Shown here: in pieces, positions 25,029 to 33,333 of the stretch
Position numbering within the stretch: position 1 is the stretch's first letter
Layout of the letters: each line of letters opens with the position of its first letter
DNA from: Ruminococcaceae bacterium UBA1767
GTDB lineage: Bacteria; Bacillota; Clostridia; Oscillospirales; Acutalibacteraceae
Assembly (NCBI GenBank): GCA_002315505.1
Contig: DCGX01000065.1
Coordinates: 1 to 34,991 of the forward strand
Reading direction: 5' to 3'
DNA: 34,991 nt
Notes under the pieces: model-generated
Databases searched by the model: none
What the model was told of the DNA's origin: nothing
The model's input: only the letters and a program-made list of their open reading frames with translations
Made by a program: the position numbers and the translations under genes

Positions 25029-27158
25029 TCACACTTCTTGAAGAGTAGATTTTTTTGTCCTTTTACCGGCTAACCATCCGACAATAACACCGACTGCAAG
25101 TCCTGCAATCACAACTGCAAATGCAATTCCGTTTGTTACCGAGCTTGCTGTAAATGCAAGTGAGTCATTGCCTGCAAACAGATATGTTCCGTTGTTTGAG
25201 TCTGATTCACCTGTATAAGACTTTGATGTGATATTAACTGCATCCTTTAATCCGAAAAGATGCACGTTTTTACAGTTTGACGGAGTTGAGTTGTTGCCAT
25301 TCTTAACGCTTAGGGATGTAATCGGAGTGCCTGCCGTAGTATCCTTTGTGTAATATAAAACAAGCCATCCTTCATCGCTGCAGTAACCGTTGAGGTCGGC
25401 CGCCTGCCCGTCAGTTGTTCTTGCAACCTTATACATTACGTAATCAATTCCGGCTCTTGCACTTGTTGCGTCAAGAATATGATGAGGAATGTCCTCATAC
25501 TCAAGATCTTCCATTTCTGCCTTTATAGTGTCTATAAGCATAACTATGTCAACAACCAGCAAAATCAGAACTAAAATGAAACAGGTTGACTTTGCAAGTG
25601 AAAGAGCCATACTCTCACCGCTTCTTTGCTGGAATAATGATTTGAATGCCATTTCAATAATACTCGAATTTGACAGATTCTCTATCGGGTCATTAAAAAT
25701 GTAACGGATTGCACCGGTTGTACTCTTTTCAATAATTCCCTTGCTTGCGTTCAAAGCTTTTATTGCTACACTGTGTGCAACATTTGACAAATGAAGTATA
25801 GAGTATAATACCGCTGTCATAACCACCGTCGGAAGAATATAGAACATTACATATGCTCCCCATCTTTCCGAGTTATTATCGGGATTCAGAAACGCATTAT
25901 ACCAGTGATCTGTGCTTGAGGACTCATGCTTTGTTGCATCGGATGTAAGTGCAACACCCTTTTCGTAAATATCAAGGTCAACACCATCATATATCGAAAT
26001 TTCTTCAAGGTCACCGATATAATTTTTAAGGTCTTCAAGATATGTTTTATCAGTTTCATCCTTATCGACGATTGCCGACAGAATAAGCTGTCTGAGTCCG
26101 CTCATTGAAATCTGAGCCTTCTGTCCCTCGCTCAAAGCCTCACAAAGCGGATATACCTCATATTCCTCAACCTCATCTGAAGGTCTGTTGAAAAATTCAA
26201 GAAGAGTTGAACCATCATACTCAGCTTCTGCAAGTCTGTCATATAAAGCTATATCACTTGCCGCTATCAGGTCAGTAAAAGCATCCGCAGTTTCTGCTTC
26301 ATCAGCATCGGAATACTCTTCATCCATTACATAGTATTCAAGCTCATTGTCTTTTACTTCCATTTTTGTTTCAATATCTCTGAGTACGGAATATAAATCA
26401 TCCCAAACTTTAAGAATTTCGCTTGCAGTATCGCCGTAATCGGCGGTCATTGCATTTTCTGCCTTGTTGATAGTTTTGTAGGCAAGAAGATATTTGTTCT
26501 CGATATCATCATAGGACATACCCTCAAGACGTGTAATCCATGTTGAATCGGAGCTGTCACATACAAGTGCGAGAGCCTGCTCTACACTTGCAATAAGAGC
26601 TGAATTGCCCTTCATGAAAACATCAGTCAGCTCATCGTGCTTTGTATTATCAATACTGCATTCAAGAAGGAAATCACCCATTCCCTTGCCCGAAACATCC
26701 TCTGTGATTTTATTGAGATAATCGTGCACCTGAATTGCAGTATCAATTCCATCCTCGTAGTTTACACGGTATTCCTTGATAATTGAAATAATACCGTTAA
26801 CCCACGTATCAACCTTTTCTCTGTTCCTTTCAACCATTGTTTCATAGTCGGTATAGCTGTAATCACCCGACATATTCATTACGGCAAGGTCAGTGATAGC
26901 TTCGTCAGCGTTGTCTGTCAGCTTATAGCCGATATATGTACCCTTATCAAGCGTTGAATTAAGGTCGGTTTTATCTGCAAGTGTGAAGCCTTTTTCCTTG
27001 AGCTTGCGTGCAGCTTCCTCAGCACTCGAAGCATAGCAAATTGTAACTTCAGAAATATATTTTTTGACCGATGTTGCCGCAAAAGCCTGTACGGAAACAA
27101 GTGTTCCGATAACTAAGGCAAGGACGACTGCAATTATTTTCTTAAAAGTCTTTTTCAT
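25029..27158 (-). CDS. Secreted/membrane protein, paralog B
   Basis: The 709-aa protein has a signal peptide (IIAVVLALVIGTLVSVQAFA) and an N-terminal unit YISEVTICYAS...TYIGYKLTDNADEAITDLAV (about 34-93). A helical acidic ectodomain carries YPLCEALSEGQKAQISMSGL and GVALTSDATKHESSS. Two membrane helices follow (GAYVMFYILPTVVMTAVLYS; FILVLILLVVDIVMLIDTI) with a cytoplasmic loop of about 90 residues. A second external unit has LVLYYTKDTTAGTPITSL, and a C-terminal helix ends in GKRTKKSTLQEV. ATG follows AGGAGG. It shares layout and motifs with its neighbours at 27162 and 19190. Function unknown. Confidence 0.88.
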   Translation of the reverse strand: MKKTFKKIIAVVLALVIGTLVSVQAFAATSVKKYISEVTICYASSAEEAARKLKEKGFTLADKTDLNSTLDKGTYIGYKLTDNADEAITDLAVMNMSGDYSYTDYETMVERNREKVDTWVNGIISIIKEYRVNYEDGIDTAIQVHDYLNKITEDVSGKGMGDFLLECSIDNTKHDELTDVFMKGNSALIASVEQALALVCDSSDSTWITRLEGMSYDDIENKYLLAYKTINKAENAMTADYGDTASEILKVWDDLYSVLRDIETKMEVKDNELEYYVMDEEYSDADEAETADAFTDLIAASDIALYDRLAEAEYDGSTLLEFFNRPSDEVEEYEVYPLCEALSEGQKAQISMSGLRQLILSAIVDKDETDKTYLEDLKNYIGDLEEISIYDGVDLDIYEKGVALTSDATKHESSSTDHWYNAFLNPDNNSERWGAYVMFYILPTVVMTAVLYSILHLSNVAHSVAIKALNASKGIIEKSTTGAIRYIFNDPIENLSNSSIIEMAFKSLFQQRSGESMALSLAKSTCFILVLILLVVDIVMLIDTIKAEMEDLEYEDIPHHILDATSARAGIDYVMYKVARTTDGQAADLNGYCSDEGWLVLYYTKDTTAGTPITSLSVKNGNNSTPSNCKNVHLFGLKDAVNITSKSYTGESDSNNGTYLFAGNDSLAFTASSVTNGIAFAVVIAGLAVGVIVGWLAGKRTKKSTLQEV

Positions 27159-27161
27159 TTG

Positions 27162-29390
27162 TTATGCCTCCTTTACCTTATTTTTCTTTCTTCTTATAAA
27201 AAACGTTGGTACAAATCCGATTACAACTGCAACAACGGTAAATATTGCAAGTGTGCCCGATGAAACTGCAGAAGAAGTGAATATTGAATCGCCTACGGAG
27301 TAAAACAGGAAAATTCCGCTGAATTCATCATTGAATGTAAATCTTTCATCTACAAGATTAAGCGCATTCTTTTCACCGAAAATTGTAAGTGCTGTCTTAC
27401 CGTCTGTTGTATTTTTGCCCTTTAGACAAAGGAAATCAGCCTTTATCGGTTTACCTGCCGAAGCATCCTTTGTGTAGTACAGGGCGAGCCATTCCTTGCC
27501 AATATCACCATTGAGGTCTGCAAACGCTTCAAGGATTTCGCTCTTTTCATCAACGTAACCCTTTTCAACCCTGTTACAGGTTGCCGCTGTGTAATATGTA
27601 TAGCTGTTTTCTCCCTTTTCGTTCGTAACCTCATCAACCATATATGCGGGAATAGGAGTTTTGTCTGTGTGATAGTAATTGTAAAGATCTCTGTATGTGC
27701 CTGCGATGGTGAATGCGGCAAATACAAGCATCAATACGCAACAGACATTACCGATATTCAACAGATTTGAACGTGTTGTACGTGCGGCCGCTGTGTAGAA
27801 ATATGACGGGCCTGTCGTTTCGGGTGCTATGAATGTTTCTTCGATAATTTCCTGGGATACATCATCAACAACATCATCTGCAACACCTTCAATTACTTCT
27901 GCGGCGCTTGTAGTCATTGTTTCAAAGTCTTCCATTGTTGTAGCATAAATATTTGCTTCCACTTTTTTAAGCATGTTTGCAACAACCCTGCAGCCGACAC
28001 TTGCTATTGCGCTTACCGCAAAGCCGGCAAGGAAATAATATGTTGTGTCGCTGATTGAATCTGTAAGCCAGTAATCCATATAGCTCTTTGTCGAGGACTC
28101 ATTGAGCTGTTTTGCGGCGTTTGTCAATGCAACACCGTTTCCGAACAATTCTCTGTTAATTCCGGCATAAGCGGAAACCGTCTTGGTCTTGTCAATGACA
28201 CCTGCTTTGATTTTATCATAATTTGTCTTCCATGCATCGTTGTCAAGAATTCCGTTATTAAAAAGCTGAGCAAGACTTACGTACGCAATACAAGCTCGCT
28301 GACCGTCTGAAAGTGCGGCACAGAGAGGATAAAGCATATATCTCTCCTCGCCTTCAAAGTCATTGGAATCCTGTGCAATAAAATCATAGAGTGAGCTGCC
28401 CTCAAAATCTGCCGCCTGAAGTGACATATAGATGCTTCTTGAGTTACAGAAAAGCATATAGTCGCCGTCTTTTCCGTTCTCCTCATAATATTTAATGATT
28501 TTTTCTTCATCGGTTTCCTTAAACATTTCGCTCGTTGAGAAAACATTGAGGTACTCACGGAAAGCATCGAGTCCGCTTGCAATCGCAAGTGCTGTATCGT
28601 CATATTCAGCCGCAAGTGCCTTTTCAATAGCATCACCGTTTGTAATACCGTTTTCCTTTGCGTATGCTGTTTCAAATTCATCATAGCTTTCCATTTCGGA
28701 AAGACGGTCAATAAATGAATTGTCAGCAGTATCTGAAGCCATGCAAAGATACTGTTCCATAGCAAGTGTTGCCGAAGAATTACCCTGCATAAGTATTTTT
28801 ACCATATCTGCGTGCTGATTCCTATCAGCATCCGACAATGCGTCATATTTCTCGCTGTCCATTTCCTGAACGGTTTCATTGAGAAGTAATTCACCCATTG
28901 TATTGTCTGTATCATCATCATAAATCAAATCCAGCAAATCATGAGCCGCAACAGCCTTGTACAAGCCGTTTTTATAGTTTTCACGATATTCCTTCAAAGA
29001 AGCTGTCAGCTGTGTTACAAAAGCACTGATTTCAGAAGCCTGTTCTTCAAGAACCATTTCATATGCGGCAAAGCTGTAGTTACCGGTCATATTCATAACC
29101 TTGAGGTCGGTAATAGCCTCTGAAACTTTTCTTGTTGTTTTATAGCCGAGGTAAACAGCTCTTGACGCTACCAGAGCGGAATCCGCCTCCTCATTCAGGT
29201 CAGCATCAACAACCTTGTATCCCTGTCCCTCAAGCCATTTTTTTGCTTCCTCTGCATTCTTTCCGTAGCTGACCTTAATATCACTGATATAATTAGTAGA
29301 TACAGAAGCCGCAAAGGCCTGCATTGGTGTCAGCACTGCGATTAAAACGCACATTAACATCGTCACGAGTAGTTTGATTTTCTTTTTCAA
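27162..29390 (-). CDS. Secreted/membrane protein, paralog A, first gene of the operon
   Basis: The 742-aa protein has a signal peptide (LLVTMLMCVLIAVLTPMQAF) and the N-terminal unit YISDIKVSYG...AVYLGYKTTRKVSEAITDLKV. A helical acidic ectodomain contains YPLCAALSDGQRACIAYVSL and GVALTNAAKQ. Membrane helices are at YYFLAGFAVSAIASVG and VCCVLMLVFAAFTIAGTY, with a charged loop of about 90 residues between them. An external unit has WLALYYTKDASAGKPI, and a C-terminal helix ends in RRKKNKVKEA. I chose TTG at 29390 because GGGGGAG lies 7 bp upstream; the ATG at 29405 lies before that site. It is 3 bp from paralog B. Confidence 0.88.
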   Translation of the reverse strand: MKKKIKLLVTMLMCVLIAVLTPMQAFAASVSTNYISDIKVSYGKNAEEAKKWLEGQGYKVVDADLNEEADSALVASRAVYLGYKTTRKVSEAITDLKVMNMTGNYSFAAYEMVLEEQASEISAFVTQLTASLKEYRENYKNGLYKAVAAHDLLDLIYDDDTDNTMGELLLNETVQEMDSEKYDALSDADRNQHADMVKILMQGNSSATLAMEQYLCMASDTADNSFIDRLSEMESYDEFETAYAKENGITNGDAIEKALAAEYDDTALAIASGLDAFREYLNVFSTSEMFKETDEEKIIKYYEENGKDGDYMLFCNSRSIYMSLQAADFEGSSLYDFIAQDSNDFEGEERYMLYPLCAALSDGQRACIAYVSLAQLFNNGILDNDAWKTNYDKIKAGVIDKTKTVSAYAGINRELFGNGVALTNAAKQLNESSTKSYMDYWLTDSISDTTYYFLAGFAVSAIASVGCRVVANMLKKVEANIYATTMEDFETMTTSAAEVIEGVADDVVDDVSQEIIEETFIAPETTGPSYFYTAAARTTRSNLLNIGNVCCVLMLVFAAFTIAGTYRDLYNYYHTDKTPIPAYMVDEVTNEKGENSYTYYTAATCNRVEKGYVDEKSEILEAFADLNGDIGKEWLALYYTKDASAGKPIKADFLCLKGKNTTDGKTALTIFGEKNALNLVDERFTFNDEFSGIFLFYSVGDSIFTSSAVSSGTLAIFTVVAVVIGFVPTFFIRRKKNKVKEA

Positions 29391-29425
29391 AAAGCACTCC
29401 CCCATATTATTGTTATTACATTTTA

Positions 29426-29454
29426 ATTATACAATACAATGCTAACTCTTGCAA
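29426..29454 (-). promoter_or_regulatory. Promoter of the seven-gene surface operon
   Basis: On the minus strand TTGCAA (29449-29454) and TATAAT (29426-29431) are 17 bp apart. I find no other convincing promoter or terminator between here and 17174, so one transcript of about 12 kb is expected. Confidence 0.8.
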
Positions 29455-29522
29455 TGATTTTTTACTATATTCTTACAATTATTATTCGAAATTATCCCAT
29501 ATATCACATATGTTAATACAGC

Positions 29523-29553
29523 AAAAATCGAACACCCAAAGTGTCCGATTTTT
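29523..29553 (-). terminator. Terminator after the F420-dehydrogenase-like gene
   Basis: AAAAATCGAACAC and GTGTCCGATTTTT form a 13-bp stem (one G-T type mismatch) around CCAAA. The A/T ends make it work in either direction. Confidence 0.85.
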
Positions 29554-29562
29554 AAAGAATAA

Positions 29563-30726
29563 TTATTTCATTGTTTTCAGCTTACGGATTACCTTTCCGT
29601 AACCGAACTTTTCGCCGTTAACGTAGTATTTTTTGTAAAGCTGTTCTATATTATATTTTTCAAGATTTTTAAAGAAACCATTTCTGCCAAACGGAGCAAT
29701 TGCAGAGCTTATCATCATCTGATTTTTTATTATGCTCTTTTCAAAATCAGTTTCCCGCAAAATCATTTTATCTGAAACAATATCAAAGATTTTCTGAGCC
29801 TTTTCAGAATTTACAATAACAAGAGAGATACCTTTATTATCCGTAAAATCTTTATCGATATTTTCAAGTCTGTCAATTCCGAGAAAATCGGCCAGAGTAA
29901 AATCAGACTGCCGATGCTTTCCTTTAAAACTGCAATCAAAGCAGGAATCTCTCAGCGGAAGATCACTGAGAAAAACACCCCAGTACACGTCATCATTCCT
30001 GTTCTTTTTGTAACAGGAATTTTCATACTCAACATACATATAATTCGAAAATCCCGGCTTTGTCGGATGATTATCCTTATATCTGAAATTGACTTCAACA
30101 GGCGTTGCACTGTATTTATGATTCAACTCATCAAGGTATTTTTTCCACACCTTCGGAGACGGAACACCATGACAAATCAGATCAACCGTAATAAGATTTT
30201 CATATTCACGCTTTCCTAAAAAACCAACCAATCCACCGATTTGGCAGGGAGTTCCGGAAAACAGGACTTTTTTCCCGTTGTCAAGGTCTTTTTTCACATC
30301 TGAAAAAGTACTTCCTATTTCACTTTGAACATACTTTGAACCCCGTAAGCACTGCAAAGTCTCAGCAGAGTCCGCCCTTGTATGAACAACTTTCCATTCA
30401 TTATCAAAGCCCGCTCCGTAAACAACACCGCCGCTTTCAACAACGTATTGTGCAAGAATGGTAAAAATACCACCGGAAGAGCTTTTCTTGCGAATATCCT
30501 CATCCTTGTTTTTGCAAATATAATAAAGCGGATTGTTCTTCACTTCGCTTTTATTATCCACAGGACAAGCTCGCTGACATTTAAGACACTTCACACATTT
30601 CGATTCGTCTACCTTCGGGTAAAGAAAGCCGTTTTCGTCGGATTCCATTTTAATTGCTCCGACTCCGCATGAATTATAACAAGCCGAGCAACCCGTACAC
30701 TTTTTAATATCTGAAATAATATTCAT
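29563..30726 (-). CDS. Ferredoxin/coenzyme F420 dehydrogenase beta-subunit-like protein
   Basis: The 387-aa protein begins with two 4Fe-4S motifs, CTGCSACYNSC (9-19) and CVKCLKCQRAC (44-54). It continues with the F420 hydrogenase/dehydrogenase beta-subunit (FrhB/FdhB) fold: SSSGGIFTILA, GAGFDNEW, LRGSKYVQSE, FSGTPCQIGGL and LICHGVPSP. Members of this group in Firmicutes and Bacteroides regularly accompany polysaccharide pyruvyl transferases in exopolysaccharide loci and are thought to be redox or flavin enzymes. The reaction is unknown. It starts 5 bp after the pyruvyl transferase gene on the same mRNA. Confidence 0.9.
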   Translation of the reverse strand: MNIISDIKKCTGCSACYNSCGVGAIKMESDENGFLYPKVDESKCVKCLKCQRACPVDNKSEVKNNPLYYICKNKDEDIRKKSSSGGIFTILAQYVVESGGVVYGAGFDNEWKVVHTRADSAETLQCLRGSKYVQSEIGSTFSDVKKDLDNGKKVLFSGTPCQIGGLVGFLGKREYENLITVDLICHGVPSPKVWKKYLDELNHKYSATPVEVNFRYKDNHPTKPGFSNYMYVEYENSCYKKNRNDDVYWGVFLSDLPLRDSCFDCSFKGKHRQSDFTLADFLGIDRLENIDKDFTDNKGISLVIVNSEKAQKIFDIVSDKMILRETDFEKSIIKNQMMISSAIAPFGRNGFFKNLEKYNIEQLYKKYYVNGEKFGYGKVIRKLKTMK

Positions 30727-30731
30727 ACAGA

Positions 30732-31784
30732 TTATTCCTCATTCAAACAACTTTGTAAAAATTCGTCCGCTTCTTTTTGTTTCTTTTCAAAAACTTCCTT
30801 TGTACCCGAGAAATCAACAGATAAAATATCATTTTCCAGACTGCCGTGATATTTACACTGCTGTAAGCCGAATGTATCAAGAAGTGTTTCGATTCTTGAA
30901 GACATACCGCCGTAGCTTCTATTAAAAACAACAAACGGGGTGTTAAATATTATTGAAAAAACACTTGAATGGAATGAATTTGTGAAAACGCATAACGCAT
31001 TCTTTTCAAGCCACAGGAACTCGCTCGGTCCTGTTGAAAAATACTTACCGTTACGGTCTAAAATATTGACTACCTCGCAATTATTTTTCTTTGCAAAGTC
31101 CTCTATCACCGATTTATATTCTTCAGGCATACCGCCGAGAAAATACGTGAAAACAAATTTCTGATTTTTCTTGATGTAGCCCGGCTTCTTTAGGCATTTA
31201 TTCCAGTCGTCTTTTGTAATGAGCATTGTCGGGTCAAGCAACAGCTTCGCATCCGTTCTTCCCGACATTTCCTCAACCAGCTCAATTCCCTTTTCTTCTC
31301 TTACTGAAATCTTTTTAAAATTCCCGAGATTTTCCTTAAAATAATGCTGTGCCGACTCCTCCACCTTATCTGTTCCAAAGCTCGCAGAAAACGAGCATCT
31401 TTTCGAACCCGGTGCAAAATCCAGGAAAAGCCAGCCGATATTTTTGTTTCTTGCGTGAACATCCCAGCAAATTTCAGAATTCCAGACCTGGTCACTGCCG
31501 ACAAAAAACATTTCGTATTCATCGGGATTGATGGTCGTCTTGTATACAACATTCACTTTTTTATAGAAATCTGTAAAGCATTTAAGCCTTCTGTATTTTT
31601 CAAAAGGAAGGAACTTAAAAAATCGTGCCTTACCCCAATACTTCAGATTCTGCTTTGCCGAGCCGTACCGGATTGTTTCAACCTTATATCCATACCCTGT
31701 CAGTTTAGTCTGTACAGCATAGTTCTGCAATCTGCAGCCGATATTTTCATCACCGTCAAGAGTAACTACACCTATTTTTTTCAT
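30732..31784 (-). CDS. Polysaccharide pyruvyl transferase family protein
   Basis: The 350-aa protein belongs to the PF04230 family (CsaB/WcaK type), which transfers pyruvyl ketals or related groups to cell-surface sugars. Recognisable segments are DENIGCRLQNYAVQTKL near the N-terminus, FFVGSDQVWN, FSASFGT, REEKGIEL, LLDPTMLI and the C-terminal FTNSFHSSVFSIIFNTPFVV. No glycosyltransferases surround it, so its acceptor glycan is encoded elsewhere. GGTGGGTG precedes the ATG. It is the first gene of a two-gene operon. Confidence 0.9.
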   Translation of the reverse strand: MKKIGVVTLDGDENIGCRLQNYAVQTKLTGYGYKVETIRYGSAKQNLKYWGKARFFKFLPFEKYRRLKCFTDFYKKVNVVYKTTINPDEYEMFFVGSDQVWNSEICWDVHARNKNIGWLFLDFAPGSKRCSFSASFGTDKVEESAQHYFKENLGNFKKISVREEKGIELVEEMSGRTDAKLLLDPTMLITKDDWNKCLKKPGYIKKNQKFVFTYFLGGMPEEYKSVIEDFAKKNNCEVVNILDRNGKYFSTGPSEFLWLEKNALCVFTNSFHSSVFSIIFNTPFVVFNRSYGGMSSRIETLLDTFGLQQCKYHGSLENDILSVDFSGTKEVFEKKQKEADEFLQSCLNEE

Positions 31785-31831
31785 AACACACCCACCAATA
31801 CAAACATCACACTGTACTAAATATCGAATAT

Positions 31832-31861
31832 ATTATAGCACACAAAAAAATGTATCGTCAA
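31832..31861 (-). promoter_or_regulatory. Promoter of the pyruvyl transferase operon
   Basis: On the minus strand TTGACG (31856-31861) and TATAAT (31832-31837) are 18 bp apart. The -35 box lies just beyond the T run of the preceding terminator. Confidence 0.8.
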
Positions 31862-31865
31862 GAAT

Positions 31866-31897
31866 AAAAACGCTCCCGACGAATACCGTCGGAAGCG
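31866..31897 (-). terminator. Terminator of the 157-aa membrane protein gene
   Basis: CGCTCCCGACG and CGTCGGAAGCG form an 11-bp stem (one G-T) around a 5-nt loop; on the minus strand TTTTT follows. Confidence 0.88.
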
Positions 31898-31909
31898 AGC
31901 TTGAAATAG

Positions 31910-32383
31910 CTATTTTATCTTAATTTTCTTCGAGAACTTAACCAGTTCTTTTTTTGTATAGTCCCTGTATCTGTCATCTGCAAGCAAGGTTGTGGTAGTA
32001 TCGGGAATGGTTTTCATCAACTGCTGAAGGTCAATTTCATCCGACGGAATAATGATATTTCCTTCATCATCCTCGCTCCTGTACACACAGAAGATAAATT
32101 TACCGTTTTCGTAATCAAAATCAATGATGTTGGAAACATCAAGAGGGTCAATATCAAAAAACTGTTCCTGCTTATCAGCCATACTTACATATAAAAACTC
32201 CATCAGAGCCTTCTGACTGACCTTAATGACTCTGACATCATTTTCACCGAGCGGTCTTCTGCGCTTTCCGTTCTTCTTTTTTGAGTGTTTCTTTTCAAAA
32301 ACTGAATCTATCGACACCAGGACAAGTGCAATCACTGCAACTATTAAAACTCCCAGTATGCCATAATACACTACCGACGACAT
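31910..32383 (-). CDS. Hypothetical single-pass membrane protein
   Basis: The 157-aa product has one N-terminal helix (MSSVVYYGILGVLIVAVIAL), a basic juxtamembrane stretch (KKHSKKKNGKRRRP) that places the rest in the cytoplasm, and an acidic alpha/beta domain of about 100 residues. No family recognised. I chose ATG 32383, behind GAGAGGGAAG, instead of the longer frame from 32425. It forms its own transcription unit. Confidence 0.75.
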   Translation of the reverse strand: MSSVVYYGILGVLIVAVIALVLVSIDSVFEKKHSKKKNGKRRRPLGENDVRVIKVSQKALMEFLYVSMADKQEQFFDIDPLDVSNIIDFDYENGKFIFCVYRSEDDEGNIIIPSDEIDLQQLMKTIPDTTTTLLADDRYRDYTKKELVKFSKKIKIK

Positions 32384-32413
32384 ATACTTCCCTCTCAAAA
32401 CAAATATACATTT

Positions 32414-32442
32414 AATATAACACATATTTTTTTATTTTTCAA
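32414..32442 (-). promoter_or_regulatory. Promoter of the 157-aa membrane protein gene
   Basis: On the minus strand TTGAAA (32437-32442) and TATATT (32414-32419) are 17 bp apart, about 31 bp before the ATG. Confidence 0.7.
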
Positions 32443-32540
32443 CAAATTGTTGCAAACGATTGTGCTATTCAGTATTTGAATAAAAAGTAAAGCGCAGGTC
32501 AGCCTGCCCGGTTACATAAAATAGTTGTATCATTGTTTGA

Positions 32541-32591
32541 CAAAAAGAAAATCGAGCATCCATACACTCACTTGTGTTATGAATACTCGAT
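32541..32591 (-). terminator. Terminator downstream of the tRNA 3' fragment
   Basis: The 41-bp imperfect hairpin runs from ATCGAGCATCCATACAC to GTGTTATGAATACTCGAT, with three mismatches. On the minus strand TTTCTTTTTG follows. It lies two bases beyond a tRNA-like CCA end and is probably the original terminator of the disrupted tRNA locus. Confidence 0.75.
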
Positions 32592-32592
32592 A

Positions 32593-32618
32593 TGGTCCGA
32601 GTGGCGAGACTCGAACTC
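32593..32618 (-). mobile_element. tRNA 3'-end fragment: putative attachment site
   Basis: On the minus strand the sequence reads GAGTTCGAGTCTCG then CCACTCGGACCA: a T loop (TTCGAGT), the 3' side of the T stem, a 7-nt acceptor strand CACTCGG, discriminator A and CCA. The 5' two thirds of a tRNA are absent; instead AT-rich and repeat sequence follows. This is what remains at the distal junction after integration into a tRNA 3' end. The tRNA identity cannot be read from this fragment. Confidence 0.75.
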
Positions 32619-32627
32619 AAAAAATGA

Positions 32628-32763
32628 CGTTTCACGGCGTTTCACAAAGTGGCGAAAAGTGTTGATATTGCGTCACTTTCGACGTTTTGGCGTTTCATAG
32701 TGTTTCACGAAAATAAACCCCATTTCACGCAAATAAACCCCAAATAAACCCCAAATAAGCCCC
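32628..32763. repeat. Two families of phased short repeats at the element end
   Basis: CGTTTCAC occurs at 32628-32635 and 32638-32645, with variants at 32691-32698, 32701-32708 and 32721-32728; spacings are 10, 53, 10 and 20 bp, all close to whole helical turns. AAATAAACCCC occurs at 32711-32721, 32731-32741 and 32742-32752, with AAATAAGCCCC at 32753-32763 (11-bp tandem). They lie on the mobile side of the tRNA fragment and resemble integrase/excisionase arm sites. Confidence 0.65.
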
Positions 32764-33050
32764 ATTTATGCACCCTATTTTCAGGGCTTCAATAATGGTA
32801 TCAAAATATGTACAATTCATTTTGAATTATCTGCTTTCGTTTTGTCGTCTGTGACGCTCGTTAGCAGATTTTTACTTTTGCCCGTCACTTTTCTTTGCTG
32901 TGTACTATAAACGGCTCAAATCGGCTCACATTGGACGAAACAAACATATTCGAGCTTGTAAGAACAACCCTTTTTATATTTTTCGGGTACTCATACAGGT
33001 AAGTGATACATATTATAAATTCATATACCCCTACCCGTACCCATTGCATA
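32764..33050. other. Gene-free interval inside the right mobile element
   Basis: No credible gene. It contains a 6-bp inverted repeat TCTGCT/AGCAGA (about 32829-32868), a small ATTCA-TTT-TGAAT hairpin near 32818, and a direct repeat CGGCTCA. An 85-codon open frame across it has no ribosome binding site and runs antisense into the toxin gene. Confidence 0.5.
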
Positions 33051-33074
33051 AGAAAAGCAGAGCCGAAGCTCCGC
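33051..33074 (-). terminator. Terminator of the toxin-antitoxin operon
   Basis: On the minus strand GCGGAGC-TTCG-GCTCTGC (one G-T pair) is followed by TTTTCT. It lies 11 bp after the toxin stop codon. Confidence 0.8.
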
Positions 33075-33084
33075 CTTGTAAGTA

Positions 33085-33333
33085 TTATTTATATATCTGT
33101 CCTCTGTTACCAACGGCAACAACCCTGACAACGAGAATATCATCAATAACGGTATAAATAACCCGATAATCACCGACACGCAAACGGTAATATCCTGTTG
33201 CACCTTGCATAGCTTTTATATCACCGAAAGTCGGTAGCTTATAAATAGCTTTTAATATTCTCTCTCTTTGCGGTAAAGGTTGTTTTGCAATGAATTTAAT
33301 TGCTTTCTTTTCAATTTCAATCTTGTATTGCAT
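33085..33333 (-). CDS. RelE/ParE-type toxin
   Basis: The 82-aa protein has the RelE/ParE fold signature: YKIEIEKKAIKFIAKQPLPQ at the start, a helical hairpin RERILKAIYKLP, then GYYRLRVGDYRVIYTV and VVRVVAVGNRGQIY. RelE-type proteins cleave mRNA at the ribosome; ParE-type ones poison gyrase; the conserved R-R-Y pattern fits RelE better but this is not certain. I chose ATG 33333, within the antitoxin's last codons; a GTG four codons earlier is possible. It overlaps the antitoxin gene and is read from the same promoter. Confidence 0.9.
   Translation of the reverse strand: MQYKIEIEKKAIKFIAKQPLPQRERILKAIYKLPTFGDIKAMQGATGYYRLRVGDYRVIYTVIDDILVVRVVAVGNRGQIYK

Noticed and set aside
32711..32763. Tandem AAATAAACCCC repeats as a CRISPR array
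   Set aside because: Repeats are 11 bp with no spacers, far too short for CRISPR, and no cas genes are nearby.
32900..33157. 85-codon plus-strand frame near the toxin gene
   Set aside because: No ribosome binding site, runs through the toxin terminator hairpin and is antisense to the toxin.
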